Made by a program: the position numbers and the translations under genes
Assembly: GCF_025499425.1 (NCBI RefSeq)
Contig: NZ_JAIMCB010000003.1
Span: forward strand, 365,667 to 429,666
Direction: 5' to 3'
Origin: Acidiferrimicrobium sp. IK
GTDB taxonomy: Bacteria > Actinomycetota > Acidimicrobiia > Acidimicrobiales > Palsa-688
Length of the DNA stretch: 64,000 nt
Notes under the pieces: model-generated
Seen by the model: the letters and a program-made list of their open reading frames with translations, nothing else
The model's database searches: none
Told to the model about the DNA's origin: nothing
Shown: piece by piece, positions 24,634-32,933 of the stretch
How the letters are laid out: the number at the start of each line of letters is the position of its first letter
How positions within the stretch are numbered: position 1 is the first letter of the stretch

Positions 24634-26226
24634 TCAATTGACCCGCCTCTCGGCGCCGGACCAGTACCCGGCCCGCAACGCCTTCTTGTCGGGCTTGCCG
24701 AGCGCGGAGACGGGGATCGCCTCCACGAAGTCGACGGACTTGGGCGCGGCGACGGGGCCCTTGCGGATCTTCACCAAGTCGATCAATTCGCTGTCGGCGA
24801 CGGTCGATCCTGCTTTCCTCACCACGACGGCCTTGACCGCCTCCCCCCACTTGTCGTCGGGGACGCCGATCACTGCGGCCGCGCTCACCCCCGGATGGGT
24901 GGTCAGCACGTCCTCCACCTCCCGCGGGAAGATGTTGAAGCCCCCGGTGACGATCATGTCCTTCTTGCGGTCCACGATGGTCAGGTAGCCGAGGTCGTCG
25001 GCCTTGGCGATGTCGCCGGTGTGCAACCATCCGCCGGCGAAAGCTTCCGCGGTCTGCTCCGGCTTGTTGAGGTACTCCTTCATGACCAGCGGGCCCTGCA
25101 CGCAGATCTCGCCGGGCGCTCCGGGCTCGACCGGGTCTCCTGCGTCATCGAGGAGGGCCACGTCCAGCCACGGCACCGGGCGCCCGCAGCTCGCCAGGCG
25201 GTCCGGGTCTTCGGCGACGTGCTCTCTTTGGCGCAGCACGGTGATGGTCATCGGGCACTCGGCCTGGCCGTAGTACTGGAAGAAGATCGATCCCAGCCTT
25301 TCGATGCCCTCGGCGAGGCGGGTAGGAGACATCGCCGCTGCGCCGTAGTAGATCGTCTGCAGCGAGCGGAGATCAGCCTGGTCCAGCGACGGATGCCCGA
25401 GCAGGACATAGATCATCGTAGGTACGAGCATGGTGGCCGTGATGTGGTGACGGGCTATGGCGTCGAGGACCCGGTCGGGGTCGAAGTGGGGGAGCACAAC
25501 CATCGAGCCACCGCGAAGCAGCGTCGGGATGAAGAACGCGGCGCCTGCGTGGCTGAGCGGGGTGCAGCACAAGAAGCGCATGTCGTCGGGCCAGTCCCAC
25601 TCCGCCATCTGGATGTTGGTCATGGTGGCCATGCTCAGCTGCGTGCCCACCACCCCCTTGGGCTGGCCGGTGGTACCACCGGTGTAGGCCACCGAGTACG
25701 GAGCGCCGGGATCCGAGCGCGCCGGGCGCAGCCGCCGGGATCCGAAGCGGGCGGCGGCGGTCGGCAGGTCCTCGGCCGCGTCTGTGGGGGCCAGGGCGAT
25801 GACCCGCTTCAGGGTCGGGACCCGCTCCTTGAGCGCCATGGCCCGCTCCTCGTAGGCGTCCGGGTCGTACCAGAGCGTCTCGATGCCCGCGTCCTCGAGG
25901 ATGTAGGCGTGGTCGTCGAGGGAGGCCATCGGGTGCAGGGGGGTCCCGCGAGTGCCGGCGATCATGCCGGCACCGATCGTGAAGAGCACCTCCGGCCGGT
26001 TGGCCGAGAGCGTGGCGGTCGTGCTCCCGGGCGTCAGACCCCACGCCTCGTAGGCCTGGACGTAGCGGCTGATCTGGTCGGCCACCTCGGCTGCGGTTAC
26101 GTCGCGGCCGTCGATGACCAAAGCCGCGGCCTGCGGGTTGCGGCTCAGGCCCCGGATGAGCAGGTCCGCACCGGACGCCGGCCGGTGCAGAGGCGTGGCG
26201 TTTAGGACCGATTCCTCAGCAAGCAT
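24634..26226 (-). CDS. Acyl-CoA synthetase (AMP-forming)
   Basis: A 530-residue ANL-superfamily ligase: P-loop-like YTGGTTGQPKGVVG, YYGQAECPMT, GGWLHTGDIAKADDLGYLTIVDRKKDMIVTGGFNIFP (split here as GWLHTGD and DRKKDMIV) and the C-terminal lysine in VSALGKPDKKAL. It would activate a carboxylic acid to a CoA thioester through an acyl-adenylate. ATG 26226 lies opposite the operator at 26261-26274, and the gene diverges from the fadD3-like ligase. The substrate cannot be assigned; steroid acid or side-chain propionate is plausible from context. Confidence 0.82.
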   Translation of the reverse strand: MLAEESVLNATPLHRPASGADLLIRGLSRNPQAAALVIDGRDVTAAEVADQISRYVQAYEAWGLTPGSTTATLSANRPEVLFTIGAGMIAGTRGTPLHPMASLDDHAYILEDAGIETLWYDPDAYEERAMALKERVPTLKRVIALAPTDAAEDLPTAAARFGSRRLRPARSDPGAPYSVAYTGGTTGQPKGVVGTQLSMATMTNIQMAEWDWPDDMRFLCCTPLSHAGAAFFIPTLLRGGSMVVLPHFDPDRVLDAIARHHITATMLVPTMIYVLLGHPSLDQADLRSLQTIYYGAAAMSPTRLAEGIERLGSIFFQYYGQAECPMTITVLRQREHVAEDPDRLASCGRPVPWLDVALLDDAGDPVEPGAPGEICVQGPLVMKEYLNKPEQTAEAFAGGWLHTGDIAKADDLGYLTIVDRKKDMIVTGGFNIFPREVEDVLTTHPGVSAAAVIGVPDDKWGEAVKAVVVRKAGSTVADSELIDLVKIRKGPVAAPKSVDFVEAIPVSALGKPDKKALRAGYWSGAERRVN

Positions 26227-26260
26227 GCGTGACCCTCCCTCTCGATGGCCCGAGTATAGT

Positions 26261-26274
26261 AAGAACACGTTCTC
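26261..26274. promoter_or_regulatory. KstR-type operator (AAGAACACGTTCTC)
   Basis: AGAAC-AC-GTTCT palindrome in the 75-bp gap between the two divergent ligase operons. The central AACnnGTT is intact; the outer T/A positions of the KstR consensus differ. It adjoins an in-frame ATG at 26275, and could repress both directions. Confidence 0.65.
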
Positions 26275-26301
26275 ATGTTGTCTGCCATTCGGAGGCCGGG
26301 G

Positions 26302-27927
26302 TTGAGCGCGAGCCGTTCCTCGCACCACGACAGTCGGAGCGCTCCCACGGTGCCCGCCTTGCTGGCGGCCCGCGCCGCGGAGACCCCCGGAGCCGTCGCG
26401 GTGGTCGACGGCGACACCGTCCTCACCTACGGAGATCTCGCCGGTCAGGCCCGATCCTTCGCGGCGGGCCTGGTCGAGGCTGGTATCGCAGTAGGCGATC
26501 GGGTGGCGATCTGGGCTCCGAACTCCGCGGCGTGGATCGTGTCGATGCTCGGCATCTGGTCGGCGGGCGCGGTGCTGGTCCCGCTCAACACCCGGTACCG
26601 GGCTCGGGAGGCGGCGGACATCCTGAGGCGCAGCGGGGCCCGGATGCTGCTCAGCGTCGGGGACTTCCTCGGCCGGGACTACCCCGCGGAGCTGGTCGGC
26701 CACGACCTCCCGGCTCTCCGCGACGTCTTGGCGCTCGACGGGCGCGGCGAGGGCCCGGCGCCGGGAGGCCGGCGCCGGCGGTGGGAGGAGGGGTTATCCA
26801 CCGACCCGGCCGCCACCGCCGAGGTCCTCCGGCGCGTCGAGACCCTCGCCGGCGCCGACGCGATGGACGTGATGTTCACGTCGGGGACGACCGGGCGGCC
26901 GAAGGGAGTGCAGGCCGCGCACGGTCCGGTCCTGCGGGCCTACCGGTACTACGCGGATGCCCTCGGCATCCGCGCCGATGACCGGTACCTGCTGGTCAAC
27001 CCGCTGTTCCACTCGTTCGGATCCCGGGCCGGGGTGGTCGCCGCGCTGTGCGCCGGCGCCAGCATCTTCCCGGTGGCCACCTTCGACCCGGCCCGCGCCG
27101 CCGAGCTGATCGCCGGGGCCGGCATAACCGTGCTGCCCGGGCCTCCCACCGTCTACCAGTCCCTGCTCGCGTTGCCTGCCGGCACCAAGGCAACCTTGCG
27201 CTCCCTGCGCCTGGCGGTCACCGGGGCGGCCGCGGTGCCGGTAACCCTGCTGGCGAGGATGGCCGACGAGCTCGGCTTCGACACCGTCCTCACCGCGTAT
27301 GGGCTCACCGAGTGCGGAGGGTTGGTGACCATGTGCCGGGCCGGTGACCCTCCCGAGGTGGTGTCGCGCACCAGCGGCCGGCCGATCCCCGGCGTCGAGA
27401 TCGCCGTCGTCGACCCCGGCGGGCGCCGCCTGCCCGCAGGCGTCGCCGGGGAGGTGGTGGTGCGCGGCTACGTGGTGATGACCGGGTACGTGGACGATCC
27501 CGTCGCCACCAAAGAGGTCCTCGACGACGCCGGCTGGTTGCGGACCGGAGACGTTGGGGTGATCGACGAGGACGGCGGCCTGCGGATCACCGACCGCCTG
27601 AAGGACATGTTCATCGTCGGCGGGTTCAACGCCTACCCCGCGGAGATCGAGGCTGCGCTGGTCCGCCACCCGAGCGTGGCGGCCGCCGCGGTGGTAGGGG
27701 TGCCAGACACCCGCCTGGGCGAGGTCGGCCACGCGTTCGTCGTGGGCCGCCCCGGCTGTCACGTCGAAGCGGCCGAGGTCTTGGAGTGGTGCAGGGGGGA
27801 GCTGGCCAACTTCAAGGTGCCTCGCGCCGTCACGGTGGTCCCGGCGCTGCCTACCAACGCGTCAGGGAAAGTGGTCAAAGACGAGCTGCGCCGGCTGGCC
27901 GGCGCCGGAGCGGGAGGGGAGCAATGA
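26302..27927 (+). CDS. fadD3: FadD3-like acyl-CoA ligase (HIP-CoA ligase)
   Basis: A 541-residue ANL ligase: MFTSGTTGRPKGVQAAH, YGLTECGGLVTMCRAGDPP, GWLRTGDVGVIDEDGGLRIT, DRLKDMFIVGGFNAYPAEIE and the catalytic lysine in PTNASGKVVKDEL. Its position at the head of an operon with IpdF-, FadE30- and FadA6-like proteins matches FadD3, which adds CoA to HIP, the rings C/D product. TTG 26302 is chosen: GGAGG (26291-26295) lies 6 nt upstream, whereas ATG 26275 abuts the operator. Its stop overlaps the next ATG. Exact substrate is inferred from context. Confidence 0.75.
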   Translation: MSASRSSHHDSRSAPTVPALLAARAAETPGAVAVVDGDTVLTYGDLAGQARSFAAGLVEAGIAVGDRVAIWAPNSAAWIVSMLGIWSAGAVLVPLNTRYRAREAADILRRSGARMLLSVGDFLGRDYPAELVGHDLPALRDVLALDGRGEGPAPGGRRRRWEEGLSTDPAATAEVLRRVETLAGADAMDVMFTSGTTGRPKGVQAAHGPVLRAYRYYADALGIRADDRYLLVNPLFHSFGSRAGVVAALCAGASIFPVATFDPARAAELIAGAGITVLPGPPTVYQSLLALPAGTKATLRSLRLAVTGAAAVPVTLLARMADELGFDTVLTAYGLTECGGLVTMCRAGDPPEVVSRTSGRPIPGVEIAVVDPGGRRLPAGVAGEVVVRGYVVMTGYVDDPVATKEVLDDAGWLRTGDVGVIDEDGGLRITDRLKDMFIVGGFNAYPAEIEAALVRHPSVAAAAVVGVPDTRLGEVGHAFVVGRPGCHVEAAEVLEWCRGELANFKVPRAVTVVPALPTNASGKVVKDELRRLAGAGAGGEQ

Positions 27928-28832
27928 TCTGCGAGGGAAGGGTGGTGGTGGTCACCGGCGCCGGGCGCGGCATCGGGCGCCAGCACGCGCTGGAGCTGGG
28001 CCGCCAGGGCGCGGCGGTGGTCGTCAACGACCTCGGAGCGACCCTCCACGGGGAGGGCAGCACGCCGGGCCCGGCCGAGGAGGTCGCGGCCGAGATCACC
28101 GACGGCGGGGGCCGGGCGGTGGTCAACGGCGACGACGTGGCGGACTGGGCCGGCGCGCAGCGCATCGTCTCCACGGCCCTCGACGCGTTCGGGCGCCTCG
28201 ACGCGGTGGTCAACAACGCCGGCTTCGTGCGGGACCGCATGTTCGCCAACGTCACCGAAGAGGAGTGGGACTCGGTGGTGCGGGTCCACCTGAAGGGGCA
28301 CTTCTGCGTCGGGCGGGCCGCCGCCGCGTACTGGCGGGACCGGGCCAAGGCCGGCCACCGCCACGACGCTCGCATCGTGAACACCTCGTCGGGGGCCGGG
28401 CTGCTCGGCAGCGTCGGGCAGGCCGCGTACTCGGCGGCCAAGGGCGCCATCCTGAGCTTGACGCTGGTGCAGGCCGCGGAGCTCGGCCGCTACGGCGTGA
28501 CCGCCAACGCCATCGCGCCCTCCGCCCGCACCAGGATGACCGAAGAGGTGTTCGCTGCGACGATGGCCCCGCCCGCGGCGGGAGGCTTCGACCCGATGGA
28601 CCCGAGCAACATCGCGCCGTTGGTGGCGTGGCTGGCCTCGCCGCTGTCAGCGGGGGTGACGGGCCGGGTGTTCGAGGTGGAAGGCGGCCGCATCGGCGTC
28701 GCCGACGGGTGGCAGCACGGCCCGACCGTCGACCTGGGTCGCCGCTGGGACCCCGCCGAGGTCGGCGAAGGCGTCGCCGCGCTCCTGGCCAAGGCGCCCG
28801 CGCCCGCCCCGGTCTACGGGGCGGCGGGGTGA
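27924..28832 (+). CDS. Short-chain dehydrogenase (Rv3548c/MFE-type)
   Basis: A 302-residue SDR: cofactor motif VTGAGRGIGRQHALELG, DVADWAGAQ, NNAGFVRDRM, catalytic Ser in VNTSSGAG and YSAAK. The long insertion after NDLGATLHGEGSTPG and the C-terminal extension (GRRWDPAEVGEGVAALLAKAP) resemble the dehydrogenase part of peroxisomal multifunctional enzymes and mycobacterial Rv3548c (about the same length). Likely a 3-hydroxyacyl-CoA or hydroxysteroid dehydrogenase. ATG 27924 overlaps the fadD3-like stop by 4 nt. Confidence 0.8.
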   Translation: MICEGRVVVVTGAGRGIGRQHALELGRQGAAVVVNDLGATLHGEGSTPGPAEEVAAEITDGGGRAVVNGDDVADWAGAQRIVSTALDAFGRLDAVVNNAGFVRDRMFANVTEEEWDSVVRVHLKGHFCVGRAAAAYWRDRAKAGHRHDARIVNTSSGAGLLGSVGQAAYSAAKGAILSLTLVQAAELGRYGVTANAIAPSARTRMTEEVFAATMAPPAAGGFDPMDPSNIAPLVAWLASPLSAGVTGRVFEVEGGRIGVADGWQHGPTVDLGRRWDPAEVGEGVAALLAKAPAPAPVYGAAG

Positions 28833-29644
28833 CCCCCGACCTGGGGGCGTCGGGCGGGCGCCCGGCGGCGCAGGCCGGCCCCTACATAGCCGGCCACGGG
28901 CTTCTGGCCGGCAAGGTGGCGCTAGTGACCGCGGCCGCCGGGACCGGTATCGGCTTCGCCACCGCGGAGCGCTTCGTCGAGGAGGGCGCCACCGTGGTGG
29001 TCAGCGACGCCCACGAACGGCGGCTAAAAGAGACCGCCGACCGGCTGGGGGAGCTGGCCGGCACCCGTCCGCTGGCGCAGGTGTGCGACGTCACCGACCA
29101 AGCCCAAGTCGACGCCCTGTTCCAGGCCGCGTCCGACGCCCACGGGCGGATCGACGTCGTGGTCAACAACGCCGGGCTCGGCGGCACCGCCCCGATAGTC
29201 GAAATGACCGACGAGCAGTGGGACCGGGTCCTCGACGTGACCCTAAACGGCACCTTCCGGGCCGTGCGGGCCAGCCTGCTCCACATGCGAGCCCACGGCT
29301 CCGGGGTGGTGGTCAACAACGCTTCGGTGCTCGGCTGGCGGGCGCAGGCCGGGCAGGCCCACTACGCCGCGGCCAAGGCCGGGGTCATGGCCCTTACCCG
29401 CTGCGCGGCCATCGAGGCCGCCGAGTACGGGGTGCGGGTCAACGCCGTTGCCCCCAGCCTGGCCATGCACCCGTTTTTGGCCAAAGTCACCACCGACGAG
29501 GTGCTCGCGCAGCTCACCGCCAGGGAGGCCTTCGGGCGGGCCGCCGAACCGTGGGAGGTGGCCAACGTGATCGTCTTTCTCGCCAGCGACTACTCGAGCT
29601 ACATGACCGGTGAGGTCGTGAGCGTGAGCAGCCAGCACCCGTGA
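28829..29644 (+). CDS. ipdF: IpdF-like short-chain dehydrogenase
   Basis: A 271-residue SDR: LVTAAAGTGIGFATAERF cofactor loop, CDVTDQAQVD, NNAGLGGT, VVNNASVLGW with the catalytic serine, and YAAAKAG. The end (FLASDYSSYMTGEVVSVSSQHP) resembles what I recall of IpdF (Rv3559c), which acts on a ring C/D hydroxy-acyl-CoA. It overlaps genes on both sides by 4 nt. Which of the three SDRs in this operon is the true IpdF is not certain. Confidence 0.65.
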   Translation: MTPDLGASGGRPAAQAGPYIAGHGLLAGKVALVTAAAGTGIGFATAERFVEEGATVVVSDAHERRLKETADRLGELAGTRPLAQVCDVTDQAQVDALFQAASDAHGRIDVVVNNAGLGGTAPIVEMTDEQWDRVLDVTLNGTFRAVRASLLHMRAHGSGVVVNNASVLGWRAQAGQAHYAAAKAGVMALTRCAAIEAAEYGVRVNAVAPSLAMHPFLAKVTTDEVLAQLTAREAFGRAAEPWEVANVIVFLASDYSSYMTGEVVSVSSQHP

Positions 29645-30048
29645 TCGACCTCGGCAACCTCCCCGGCGAGATCGGCGCGACGTTCGGTCCCAGCTCCGAC
29701 CTGGAGGTCGCGCCCGGCGACGTCGCGGCGTTCGCCCGCGCCACCGGGGCGCCGGTGGCGCCCGGCGACAGGTCCGTCCCGCCGTTCATGCTGCTGGCGC
29801 TGGTCAACCGCTTCCTCCCCGAGCTGGTCGCGGTGGACGGCGCCAGCCGCGGCGTCAACTACGGGACCGGCCCGGTCCGCTTCCCGGCTCCCGCCACGGT
29901 CGGTGACGTCATCTTCGCCACCGCCTGCCTGCTCGACGCCTCCGACATCGAAGGGGGGGTGCAGGCCACCATCCGGGTGACCGAGCACTGCCGCGGCGGC
30001 GACGAGCCGGTGTGCGTGGCCGACACCATCTCGAGGTACCTGCGGTGA
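29641..30048 (+). CDS. MaoC-like hotdog-fold protein
   Basis: A 135-residue single-hotdog protein: VPPFMLLALVNRFLPELVAVDGA, GVNYGTGPVRFPAPATVGD, GGVQATIRVTEHCRGG, VCVADTISRYL. This follows MaoC-type dehydratase layout, where the strand GxxxVRFPAPVxxGD is characteristic, but the catalytic Asp-His pair of hydratase 2 is not evident. A hydratase, a subunit of a heterodimeric hydratase (as ChsH1/ChsH2) or a binding protein are all possible. GTG start overlaps the preceding stop. Confidence 0.7.
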   Translation: MIDLGNLPGEIGATFGPSSDLEVAPGDVAAFARATGAPVAPGDRSVPPFMLLALVNRFLPELVAVDGASRGVNYGTGPVRFPAPATVGDVIFATACLLDASDIEGGVQATIRVTEHCRGGDEPVCVADTISRYLR

Positions 30049-30794
30049 GGCCGCCCCGGGTCGTGGTGGTGACCGGCGGTGCCCGCGGGCTCGGCCTCGG
30101 TCTGAGCCAGGCTTTCGCGGCGGCGGGCGACACGGTGGTGGCCTGCGGCAGGCGGGCGCCCGGCCCGGCCTTCGACGCCGGCGAGTTCGTCGCCTGCGAC
30201 GTCCGCCAGCCCGACGAGGTCGATGCCATGATCGCCGCGGTGGCCGACCGGCACGGCCGGGTGGACGTGGTGGTCAACAACGCCGGGGGAGCCCCCTACG
30301 CTCCGGCCGCGACCATGAGCCCGCGCCTGTTCGAGCGGGTCATCGGGCTCAACTTGAGCGGGCCGTTCTTCGTCGCCCAGCGGGCCAACCAAGTGATGCA
30401 GGGTCAAGAAGACGGCGGGTCGATCATCAACATCGGCTCGGCGGCGGCCGGCCGGCCGTGCCCCGGGACCGCGCCGTACAACGCGGCCAAGGCCGGCCTG
30501 GCCGTTTTGGGGCGGAGCCTGGCCATCGAGTGGGCGCCCAAGGTGCGGGTCAACACCGTCACCGTCGGTCTGCTGCTGACCGAGACGTCGGCTGGCACCT
30601 ACGGCGAGGACCTCGCCGCAGTGGCGTCAACGGTGCCGATGGGCCGCCTCGCGGTCCCCGGCGACGTCGCCGCCGCCTGCTTGTGGCTGGCATCGCCGGG
30701 CGCCCGGTACGTGACAGGCGCAGACATCTCGGTGGACGGAGGCGGCGAGACCCCCTCGTTCCTCGCCGCCGTCGTCCGCGCGGAGGAGGTATGA
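30045..30794 (+). CDS. Short-chain dehydrogenase
   Basis: A 249-residue SDR: VTGGARGLGLGLSQAF, CDVRQPDEVD, NNAGGAPYAP, NIGSAAAGRP with catalytic serine, YNAAKAG, and the typical ending YVTGADISVDGGGE. Resembles Rv3549c-type SDRs of steroid clusters. GTG 30045 overlaps the stop of the hotdog gene; the FadE30-like gene follows after 4 nt. Substrate unknown, presumably a hydroxy-acyl-CoA. Confidence 0.78.
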   Translation: MRPPRVVVVTGGARGLGLGLSQAFAAAGDTVVACGRRAPGPAFDAGEFVACDVRQPDEVDAMIAAVADRHGRVDVVVNNAGGAPYAPAATMSPRLFERVIGLNLSGPFFVAQRANQVMQGQEDGGSIINIGSAAAGRPCPGTAPYNAAKAGLAVLGRSLAIEWAPKVRVNTVTVGLLLTETSAGTYGEDLAAVASTVPMGRLAVPGDVAAACLWLASPGARYVTGADISVDGGGETPSFLAAVVRAEEV

Positions 30795-30798
30795 GCGG

Positions 30799-31926
30799 GT
30801 GGATCTGACGTGGAGCGAGGAGGAGGACGCCTTCAGGGGGGAGGCCCGGGCCTGGCTGGAGGCCAACGTGCCGGACCCGCCGCTCCCCTCCGGCGACACG
30901 AGAGAAGGGTTCGCGGCCCACCTGGAATGGGAGCGGCGCCTCTTCGCCGGCGGGTGGGCGGCGGTCTCCTGGCCGCAGCGGTACGGGGGACGCGACGCCA
31001 CGCTGTGGGAATGGCTGATCTTCGAGGAGGAGTACTACCGGGCCCGCGCCCCGCAGCGAGTGACCCAAAACGGCATCTTCCTGCTGGCGCCGTCCGTGTT
31101 CGAGTTCGGCACCCCCGAGCAGCAGGACCGGATCCTGCCGCGCATCGCCGCCGCCGAGGACCTGTGGTGCCAAGGGTGGTCCGAGCCCGGCGCCGGCAGC
31201 GACCTGGCCGGCATCACCAGCCGGGCGACGCGCTGCGAGGGAGGTTGGCGCCTCGACGGGCAGAAGCTGTGGACCACCCGCGGGGCCTTTTGCACCCATC
31301 TCTTCGGGCTGTTCCGCTCCGACCCGGCGGCCGAGCGCCACCGCGGCCTCACCTATTTCCTCGTCCCGCTCGACGCCGAAGGGGTGCGGGTGCGAGGGTT
31401 CGGCCGCCTAGACGGCGACGAGGGCTTCGCCGAGGTGTTCTTCGACGACGTGTTCGTCCCCGACGACGCGGTCCTCGGCGACGTCGACCAGGGGTGGTCG
31501 GTGGCCATGGCCACGACCGGCTCCGAGCGGGGCCTGACCCTCAGATCCCCCGGCCGGTTCAGCGCGGTGGTCGAACGGCTGTGCCGCCTGTACCGGGCGT
31601 CGCCGGCCGGCGCGGCCCGGCGCGAGCGGGTGGTGCAAGGCTGGATGGACGCCGAGGCGTACCGCCTCTTCACGCTGCAGACTGTCACCTCGATCGTGGA
31701 GGGCCGACCGCCGGGAGCGGAGTCCAGCCTGAACAAGCTGTGGTGGTCGGAGATGGACGTCCGCCTCCACGAGACAGCCCTCGACCTGCTCGGCGACGCC
31801 GCCGAGCTCGACGGCGAGTGGATGAGAGGCTTCGAGTTCGCGCTGGCAGGCCCGATCTACGCGGGCACCAACGAGATCCAGCGCAACATCGCCGCCGAGC
31901 GCCTGCTCGGCCTGCCGAGGAGCTGA
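30799..31926 (+). CDS. fadE30: FadE30-like acyl-CoA dehydrogenase
   Basis: A 375-residue acyl-CoA dehydrogenase: EEDAFRGEARAWLEANVP, GWAAVSWPQRYGG, WCQGWSEPGAGSDLAGI (flavin/substrate loop), GQKLWTTRGAF, and the C-terminal PIYAGTNEIQRNIAAERLLGLP. The operon position next to fadD3- and ipdF-like genes supports FadE30, which desaturates HIP-CoA. It starts at GTG 30799 behind GAGGAGG. The next ACAD gene follows 1 nt after the stop, so the two may form an alpha2beta2 heterotetramer, as steroid ACADs often do. Confidence 0.75.
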   Translation: MDLTWSEEEDAFRGEARAWLEANVPDPPLPSGDTREGFAAHLEWERRLFAGGWAAVSWPQRYGGRDATLWEWLIFEEEYYRARAPQRVTQNGIFLLAPSVFEFGTPEQQDRILPRIAAAEDLWCQGWSEPGAGSDLAGITSRATRCEGGWRLDGQKLWTTRGAFCTHLFGLFRSDPAAERHRGLTYFLVPLDAEGVRVRGFGRLDGDEGFAEVFFDDVFVPDDAVLGDVDQGWSVAMATTGSERGLTLRSPGRFSAVVERLCRLYRASPAGAARRERVVQGWMDAEAYRLFTLQTVTSIVEGRPPGAESSLNKLWWSEMDVRLHETALDLLGDAAELDGEWMRGFEFALAGPIYAGTNEIQRNIAAERLLGLPRS

Positions 31927-31927
31927 C

Positions 31928-32905
31928 ATGCGATTCGCCCTCGACGACGACGCCCTCGAGGTCAGCGCCGCGGTGGCGTCGTTTTTGACCAAGGAATGCC
32001 CGCCGGAGCTGGTCCAAGCCGCGTTCAACGCCGGCGGCCAAGGGCCCGCCGACGACCTGGCCCGCTCGCTGGGCGAGATGGGTGTCCTCGGGATGCTGGC
32101 CCCCGCCGGCGCTGGGGGCGCCGGCCTGTCGATGGTGGCCGCCGCCGCGGTGCTGGCCGAGGCCGGCCGGGCGGCCGCGCCGCTTCCCTTGACCGAGACC
32201 ATCGCGCTGGCCGTCCCGCTGCTCGCCTCGGCCGGCGACCCCACCGGCATCCTCGAGCGCGTCGCCCTCGACGACGAACGGGTCGCGGTCGCCCCCTGCG
32301 GCGTGGCGCCCGGCGCCAGCCGGGCCGGCTGGTTCCTCGTCGGTCCCGACCCGGTCCTGTACCGGCGCGACGAGGTGACCCTCGAGCGGCTCGACTCGGT
32401 AGACCGGACCCGCGACCTGGCGACGGTCACTCCGGCCGGCCCCGGGATCGTCCTCGAGGGGCGCGGCCCCGGCATGGTCGAGCGCGGCGCCGCGGCGGCG
32501 GCCGCCACGCTGCTCGGGCTGGGCCGGGGGATGCTCGACCAGACCGTCGCCTACGTGAAGGACCGCCAGCAGTTCGGCCGGCCGATCGGCAGCTTCCAGG
32601 CGGTCAAGCACCGCCTGGCCGACGCTCTACTCCTCCTCGAGCTCGCCGCGCCGCCGGTGTGGGCCGCGGCCCACGCCCTCGACACCGCCTCGCCGGACCT
32701 GCCCCGCGCCGCGTCGCTGGCCAAGGCGATGGCCTCCGACGCGGCCACCGCCACCGCCAGGGCGGCCCTGCAGGCGCACGGCGCCATGGGCTACACCGAC
32801 CAGCATCCCCTTCACCTGTGGCTGAAGCGGACCTGGTGCCTGGCGGCCAGCCACGGAACCGCCCGCTGGCACCGCGACCGCATCGCCGCAGCTCTGCAGC
32901 TGTGA
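31928..32905 (+). CDS. Acyl-CoA dehydrogenase subunit (FadE32/33-like)
   Basis: A 325-residue, shortened acyl-CoA dehydrogenase: EMGVLGMLAPAGAGGAGLSM, KDRQQFGRPIGSFQAVKHRLAD (motif QFGRPIGSFQAVKH) and LQAHGAMGYTDQHPLHLWLKR. The usual WxTxG flavin-binding loop in the middle domain is missing, as in the non-FAD-contributing subunits of heterotetrameric steroid ACADs. It directly follows the FadE30-like gene and precedes FadA6, so it could pair with the former or act in a later round of ring C/D beta-oxidation. Confidence 0.72.
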   Translation: MRFALDDDALEVSAAVASFLTKECPPELVQAAFNAGGQGPADDLARSLGEMGVLGMLAPAGAGGAGLSMVAAAAVLAEAGRAAAPLPLTETIALAVPLLASAGDPTGILERVALDDERVAVAPCGVAPGASRAGWFLVGPDPVLYRRDEVTLERLDSVDRTRDLATVTPAGPGIVLEGRGPGMVERGAAAAAATLLGLGRGMLDQTVAYVKDRQQFGRPIGSFQAVKHRLADALLLLELAAPPVWAAAHALDTASPDLPRAASLAKAMASDAATATARAALQAHGAMGYTDQHPLHLWLKRTWCLAASHGTARWHRDRIAAALQL

Positions 32906-32933
32906 CCGCAACCCCAAGAACATGGAGCGTGCC

